Positions 4,399 to 7,674 of a stretch of 7,674 bases of DNA are shown in pieces; positions within the stretch are counted from its first letter, which is position 1, and the number at the start of each line of letters is the position of its first letter. Under the pieces are notes generated by a model, which worked only from the letters and a program-made list of their open reading frames with translations, did not search any database and had not been told where the DNA came from. The stretch is from Candidatus Uhrbacteria bacterium (GTDB lineage Bacteria > Patescibacteriota > Patescibacteriia > UBA9934 > UBA9568). A program made the translations under genes and the position numbers. Location of the stretch: NCBI GenBank assembly GCA_003497135.1, contig DNKR01000050.1:11678-19351 (forward strand). The letters are read 5' to 3'.

Positions 4399-5763
4399 AT
4401 GGATAAAAAAACAACAATTCCGCGCGTTGCGATCATTGGGCGCACGAATGTCGGCAAGTCAACTCTTTATAACCGGCTTACAGAACAAGCAAAAGCCCTA
4501 GTCTCCCCTCTTGCAGGCACGACCCGCGATGTGCGCGAAGGAAATGTGCTATGGCAAGGAACAGTCGCTTGTTTTATGGATACCGGAGGGCTTGATGTTG
4601 AACAAAAAACAGAAATAGAAAAAAACGCAGTAGAAATGGCGCGCCTCGCAATGAAAATAGCGGATGTCATAATGTTTGTGGTTGATATTAAAACAGGAAT
4701 ACTTCCAGAAGACAGAAACATCGCTCAAGAGCTTGTAAAAACAAAAAAGCCGGTTATTATTGTCGGCAACAAGGCCGATAAGCTGTCTTATGCAAAAAGC
4801 GCAGAAGGCCGCGAATGGACAAACTGGCCGCTATCGCGCCCAATTCCAGTGTCATCAGCATCAGGATCAGGCACTGGCGACATGCTGGACGAAGTTTGGA
4901 AGGCGCTAAAAAAATGCGGCAAAAAACCTGTTACAGTTGCCGAAGCAAGACCAATGCGCATAATGGTTTACGGAAAACCAAACGCAGGAAAATCTTCACT
5001 ATTGAATACAATCCTTGGAGAAAAACGATTTATCACAAGCCCGATAGCGTACACTACCCGCGAGCCAAACGACACAATACTTGAAGCAAACGGCAAAGAA
5101 TATCTTTTTATCGATACAGTTGGACTTAGAAAAAACATTGCCGCAAGGCGAGTTCACGATCTTGAACAAGCCGGGGCAGACAGAACAAAATCAATGCTAA
5201 GAGTGGCAGATATCGTTTTATATGTATTAGATGTGTCCGAACCTATTAAATCACAAGACAAAAATCTTATTGGAGAAATAACAGACAGCCACGCTGGAAT
5301 AATAATCGTCGCGAACAAATGGGATCTTATTAAAGACAAAAAAACCGACTCAATGAACGAATTCACAAGGTACATTCGCGCAATGATCCCATTCGCTGAC
5401 TATGCTCCGATTATTTTTACATCCGCCTCAACAGGAAAGCGGGTTGATGAGCTTTTACCGATTATTGACAGCGTACAAAACGCGCGCTTCACTCAAATAC
5501 AAGAAGAACAGCTTGAACTGTTTCTTAAACACGCAATTAAAAAGCACTTGCCTGCCCGCGGAAAAGGCGCCGGGCACCCAAAAATATTCGGGCTCAAACA
5601 AATAGGAATTGCTCCGCCAAGGTTTGAACTTGCCCTAAGAGGGGCGAGGGCCGATGCTCTGCACCCGTCGTACCTGCGTTTTCTTGAGCGCCAGTTGCGC
5701 GAACGATTCGGTTTTCTTGGCACAACAATCCGATTAAGCGCAAAAGCGCAAAAAAGCGTATAA
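4399..5763 (+). CDS. der: GTPase Der (EngA), ribosome assembly
   Basis: Der is an essential tandem-GTPase that acts in maturation of the 50S ribosomal subunit. The 454-aa length is normal. The first G domain has GRTNVGKST (residues 14-22), TTRD (41-44), DTGG (61-64) and NKAD (124-127). The second has GKPNAGKSS (192-200), TTRE (219-222), DTVG (239-242), NKWD (306-309) and a TSAS motif (341-344). The C-terminal KH-like domain (about 365-450) includes the basic LPARGKGAGHPKIFGLKQ and the LRERFGF end typical of the family. No SD precedes the ATG, which follows the LCP stop by 3 nt, so translation is probably coupled or SD-independent. Expression is expected from the LCP promoter. Confidence 0.96.
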   Translation: MDKKTTIPRVAIIGRTNVGKSTLYNRLTEQAKALVSPLAGTTRDVREGNVLWQGTVACFMDTGGLDVEQKTEIEKNAVEMARLAMKIADVIMFVVDIKTGILPEDRNIAQELVKTKKPVIIVGNKADKLSYAKSAEGREWTNWPLSRPIPVSSASGSGTGDMLDEVWKALKKCGKKPVTVAEARPMRIMVYGKPNAGKSSLLNTILGEKRFITSPIAYTTREPNDTILEANGKEYLFIDTVGLRKNIAARRVHDLEQAGADRTKSMLRVADIVLYVLDVSEPIKSQDKNLIGEITDSHAGIIIVANKWDLIKDKKTDSMNEFTRYIRAMIPFADYAPIIFTSASTGKRVDELLPIIDSVQNARFTQIQEEQLELFLKHAIKKHLPARGKGAGHPKIFGLKQIGIAPPRFELALRGARADALHPSYLRFLERQLRERFGFLGTTIRLSAKAQKSV

Positions 5764-5765
5764 CT

Positions 5766-6290
5766 ATGAAAATCATTGTCGGTCTTGGCAACCCAGGCAA
5801 AGAATACGAGCATACGCGGCACAATATCGGATTTATGGTTGCTGATTCAGTTGCAAAAAATATTTCCGCGCCATTCAAAAACAAGCCGGATTTTCGCGCT
5901 CACATTGCCATTGGAGAGCACGACGGCGAACGCGCAGTGCTTGTAAAACCGGACACATTCATGAACCTGTCCGGAGAGGCGGTATTGCGCGTTTTGGATT
6001 TCTACAAAAACGAAACAATTGACCTGATTGTAATACACGATGACGCTGATTTGGGGATTGGCGACATTAGAATTAAAAAATCAGGGTCATCTGCAGGCCA
6101 CAATGGAATAAAATCAATAATGGACGCAATAGGGACAGATAAATTTACACGCGTGCGAGTAGGTATTGGAAGACCGGAAAATAAATCAATTCCTTTGGAC
6201 AAATGGGTTCTAGCCAAAATAACAAAAACTGAATTTGACCAGCAGTTCGCACCCATGATTGAATCAGCGTCAAAAAAGGCGGTAGAATAA
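5766..6290 (+). CDS. pth: Peptidyl-tRNA hydrolase (bacterial Pth)
   Basis: Pth cleaves the ester bond of peptidyl-tRNA released prematurely from ribosomes, recycling tRNA in the cytoplasm. Family signatures are intact: GLGNPG (N9), TRHNIGF (catalytic H19), FMNLSG (N67), IHDDADL (D92) and AGHNG (N113). These match the E. coli residues N10, H20, N68, D93 and N114 with an offset of one. At 174 aa it is slightly shorter than usual at the C-terminus, which ends just after the final helix region. The ATG follows the der stop by 2 nt without an SD, so it belongs to the same operon. A long hairpin and then a U-tract terminator follow, marking it as the last gene. Confidence 0.96.
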   Translation: MKIIVGLGNPGKEYEHTRHNIGFMVADSVAKNISAPFKNKPDFRAHIAIGEHDGERAVLVKPDTFMNLSGEAVLRVLDFYKNETIDLIVIHDDADLGIGDIRIKKSGSSAGHNGIKSIMDAIGTDKFTRVRVGIGRPENKSIPLDKWVLAKITKTEFDQQFAPMIESASKKAVE

Positions 6291-6296
6291 CCGGGG

Positions 6297-6340
6297 GCCG
6301 TACCGCTGATTGTTAAGTTTTTAACAAAGAGCGGTACGGC
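6297..6340 (+). other. Long two-part hairpin after pth, lacking a U-tract
   Basis: GCCGTACCGCT (6297-6307) pairs perfectly with AGCGGTACGGC (6330-6340). Inside it TTGTTAA (6310-6316) pairs with TTAACAA (6321-6327) around GTTT, with one 2x2 mismatch between the stems. That gives 18 base pairs in 44 nt. The following bases are ACCTAAAAAATC, so it is not a normal intrinsic terminator. It starts 6 nt after the pth stop. It could stabilise the 3' end, act as a repeat-type palindrome (REP-like), or be a mobile-element remnant. Confidence 0.7.
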
Positions 6341-6373
6341 ACCTAAAAAATCTTACATAGTCAGTTTACAGCA

Positions 6374-6408
6374 AACATAAGCGCAAAATGCCCTTATGTT
6401 ATTTTTTT
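6374..6408 (+). terminator. Intrinsic terminator of the LCP-der-pth operon
   Basis: AACATAAG pairs with CTTATGTT (8 bp). Two more G-C pairs lie inside after a C-C mismatch, closing on an AAAAT loop. ATTTTTTT follows, and another T run lies shortly after. It is a standard rho-independent terminator 84 nt after the pth stop. Confidence 0.8.
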
Positions 6409-6420
6409 CTGACAGTTTTT

Positions 6421-6450
6421 TTGCAATAGCAGAGCAATGCATGCGAAAAT
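6421..6450 (+). promoter_or_regulatory. Possible dprA promoter
   Basis: TTGCAA (6421-6426), 18 nt, then GAAAAT (6445-6450). Both boxes are imperfect. If used, transcription would begin right at the ATG at 6458, matching the near-leaderless arrangement of the LCP and CofE-like genes and favouring that ATG over the one at 6437. Confidence 0.3.
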
Positions 6451-6457
6451 AGCTAAC

Positions 6458-7315
6458 ATGAAAACGCTATACATGCACGATTCGCGCTATCCGCCGATAC
6501 TGCGTGAAATACACTCGCCCCCAAACCCTATTTTTGTTTTGGGAAACACAGACGCTCTAAAAGGGCCGTGTTTTGCTGTTGTTGGCGCAAGAAGGCCGTC
6601 GCAATATGGACAGCGGGTTGTGGAAGCAATCGTACCGCATCTTGTTGAAGAAGGATTTGTTATAGTTAGCGGCCTTGCGTACGGAATTGATTCGTTCGCG
6701 CACGAGGCAACGCTAAAAGCAGGTGGAAGGACTGTTGCTGTGCTTGGGTCTGGAATTGAACTGATACACCCATCAGGCAAACAGTGGCTTGCAAAACAAA
6801 TAATAGAAAATGACGGGGCGATTATTTCTGAATTCCCAGGCAGAACAGCTCCGCTTAAGCACCACTTCCCAATGCGAAACAGAATAATTTCAGGCATGTC
6901 ACTCGGCGTTTTTGTTGCAGAGGCGTGCATAAAATCCGGCTCTCTTATAACAGCGCGCGCTGCTCTTGAACAAAACCGAGAGGTTTTTGCTTCTCCTGGT
7001 TCAATATTTTCGCCATTATCCGAAGGCCCGCTTTCTATTATTAAACAAGGCGCCACTCCTGTTGCAAAAATCAGCGACATACTGGATCAAATGAATCTAA
7101 AAACCAAAATCGCTCAAAGCGAAACCCGCGCCGCAGTCCCAGAGTCGCACGAAGAAACAGCTTTGCTTGCCGCACTATCGCACGAACCAACCCATATAGA
7201 CGAACTGATTCGTGCAACTGGAATGGACGCGTCTACCGTGTCTGGCGCGCTTACATTGCTGGAATTAAAAGGCCGTGTTATCCATGCTGGAGGAATGCAG
7301 TATTTGCTTAATTAA
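6458..7315 (+). CDS. dprA: DNA-processing protein DprA (Smf)
   Basis: DprA binds incoming single-stranded DNA during natural transformation and loads RecA. The Rossmann-like core is clear (numbering from the ATG at 6458, 285 aa): FVLGN (26-30), VVGARRPSQYG (41-51), IVSGLAYGIDSFAHEATL (69-86), TVAVLGSGI (92-100), FPMRNRIISGMS (137-148), KSGSLITARAALEQNREVFA (159-178), and the IIKQGATPV stretch after SEG. A C-terminal winged-helix domain (about 230-283) ends in LELKGRVIHAGGMQY. The N-terminal SAM-like domain of longer homologues is absent. An alternative ATG at 6437 adds seven residues; neither start has an SD, and 6458 fits the putative promoter better. The transposase ORF follows after 4 nt without a terminator. 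Confidence 0.94.
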   Translation: MKTLYMHDSRYPPILREIHSPPNPIFVLGNTDALKGPCFAVVGARRPSQYGQRVVEAIVPHLVEEGFVIVSGLAYGIDSFAHEATLKAGGRTVAVLGSGIELIHPSGKQWLAKQIIENDGAIISEFPGRTAPLKHHFPMRNRIISGMSLGVFVAEACIKSGSLITARAALEQNREVFASPGSIFSPLSEGPLSIIKQGATPVAKISDILDQMNLKTKIAQSETRAAVPESHEETALLAALSHEPTHIDELIRATGMDASTVSGALTLLELKGRVIHAGGMQYLLN

Positions 7316-7319
7316 ACAT

Positions 7320-7674
7320 ATGAACGAAATTAAATTCAAAAATAAATATCGCATCATGCCAGCACGGCACCCATGTTGGAATTATGGAGGCGATGGTTGG
7401 TATTTCATAACAATTTGCACAAAAAACCGCGCATATTGTTTTGGAAATATTATTGACGGTGAAATGCAATTATCAAAAATTGGGAAAATTATTTCAAATG
7501 AATGGACAAAAACGGAACGAATGCGTTCGTATGTTAAATTAGATGAATGGACCGTAATGCCAAATCATATTCATGGCATAATTACAATTAATAAAACACC
7601 TGTCGTGGTGCCCGTCGAATTGATGAATGTGGATTCGGTATCGGATTCGGTATCGGTATCGGATTCGGTATCGG
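7320..7674 (+). CDS. HUH (Y1) transposase, IS200/RAYT-like, partial (3' end outside window)
   Basis: The visible 118 codons encode the N-terminal part of a Y1_Tnp-type protein. Such enzymes cut and join single-stranded DNA at hairpin sites through a tyrosine. The fold start GWYFITICTKNRAYCFG (residues 26-42), the DGEMQLSKIGKII stretch (46-58) and the metal-binding HUH motif in VMPNHIHGIITI (H83, H85) are present. The catalytic tyrosine would lie downstream of the window. The sequence resembles chromosomal RAYT-like members rather than compact IS200/IS605 TnpA, from the longer N-terminus (inference). After the HUH strand the reading frame enters a hexanucleotide repeat encoding D-S-V-S units. 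The ATG is 4 nt after the dprA stop, without an SD, a terminator or a clear promoter between, so it may be read from dprA mRNA. Confidence 0.85.
   Translation, partial: MNEIKFKNKYRIMPARHPCWNYGGDGWYFITICTKNRAYCFGNIIDGEMQLSKIGKIISNEWTKTERMRSYVKLDEWTVMPNHIHGIITINKTPVVVPVELMNVDSVSDSVSVSDSVS
7632..7674 (+). repeat. In-frame hexanucleotide tandem repeat in the transposase gene
   Basis: Seven consecutive hexamers of two types follow each other: GATTCG, GTATCG, GATTCG, GTATCG, GTATCG, GATTCG, GTATCG, and then the first base of another unit. Each hexamer encodes two residues (DS or VS), so the array reads DSVSDSVSVSDSVS. Unit gain or loss keeps the frame. The array runs to the last base of the window, so its full length is unknown. 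Confidence 0.85.

Noticed and set aside
6487..7080. 197-aa minus-strand ORF
   Set aside because: It is fully antisense to the conserved core of dprA, and its translation has no family resemblance.
7632..7674. CRISPR array
   Set aside because: The units are contiguous 6-mers inside a reading frame, with no spacers.

Overview
The window looks like a chromosomal segment of a candidate-phyla-radiation (Patescibacteria, probably Parcubacteria-like) bacterium. This is inferred from gene content and style: a stand-alone CofE-like ligase, an AT-leaning and compact LCP-der-pth operon, a short DprA without an N-terminal SAM-type domain, no Shine-Dalgarno (SD) sequences at any of these genes, and promoters placed so close to the start codons that their transcripts should be almost leaderless. 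The phylum assignment is inference; no rRNA or marker tree is available here.

Layout. 1-770: a CofE-like F420-0:glutamate ligase family gene on the minus strand, with its own TATAAT promoter. About 785-2870: an island of different character. It is GC-richer (34 of 60 bases are G or C in 2041-2100, 37 of 60 in 2701-2760, against 23 of 60 in backbone line 3421-3480). Its small genes are preceded by GGAG-type ribosome binding sites. Leftward it holds a two-gene operon: a zinc-ribbon protein with a GTG start, then a two-CW domain protein. Rightward, from a divergent intergenic region with a perfect 12-bp inverted repeat, it holds a 77-aa Cys/His protein, a 94-aa three-helix membrane protein, and a short Cys-rich ORF whose 5' end appears frameshifted. 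The island's right edge carries a tRNA T-arm look-alike and a strong intrinsic terminator.

2887-6410: the housekeeping operon LCP (LytR-CpsA-Psr) cell-envelope protein, der (ribosome-assembly GTPase) and pth (peptidyl-tRNA hydrolase). Intergenic gaps are 3 and 2 nt. It is followed by a long hairpin and then a canonical U-tract terminator. 6437-7315: dprA (DNA-uptake/recombination mediator). 7320-end: the first 118 codons of an HUH (Y1, IS200/RAYT-like) transposase 4 nt after dprA, running off the window inside an in-frame hexanucleotide repeat.

How they fit. The backbone genes are unrelated core functions (wall attachment, ribosome maturation, translation recycling, DNA uptake). The island is the accessory part. 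Four of its five products carry Cys/His clusters suited to metal binding and the fifth is a small membrane protein. None has a function I can name, so it is the best candidate for an undescribed system, though evidence for joint function is only co-location, shared translation signals and shared Cys-rich character.
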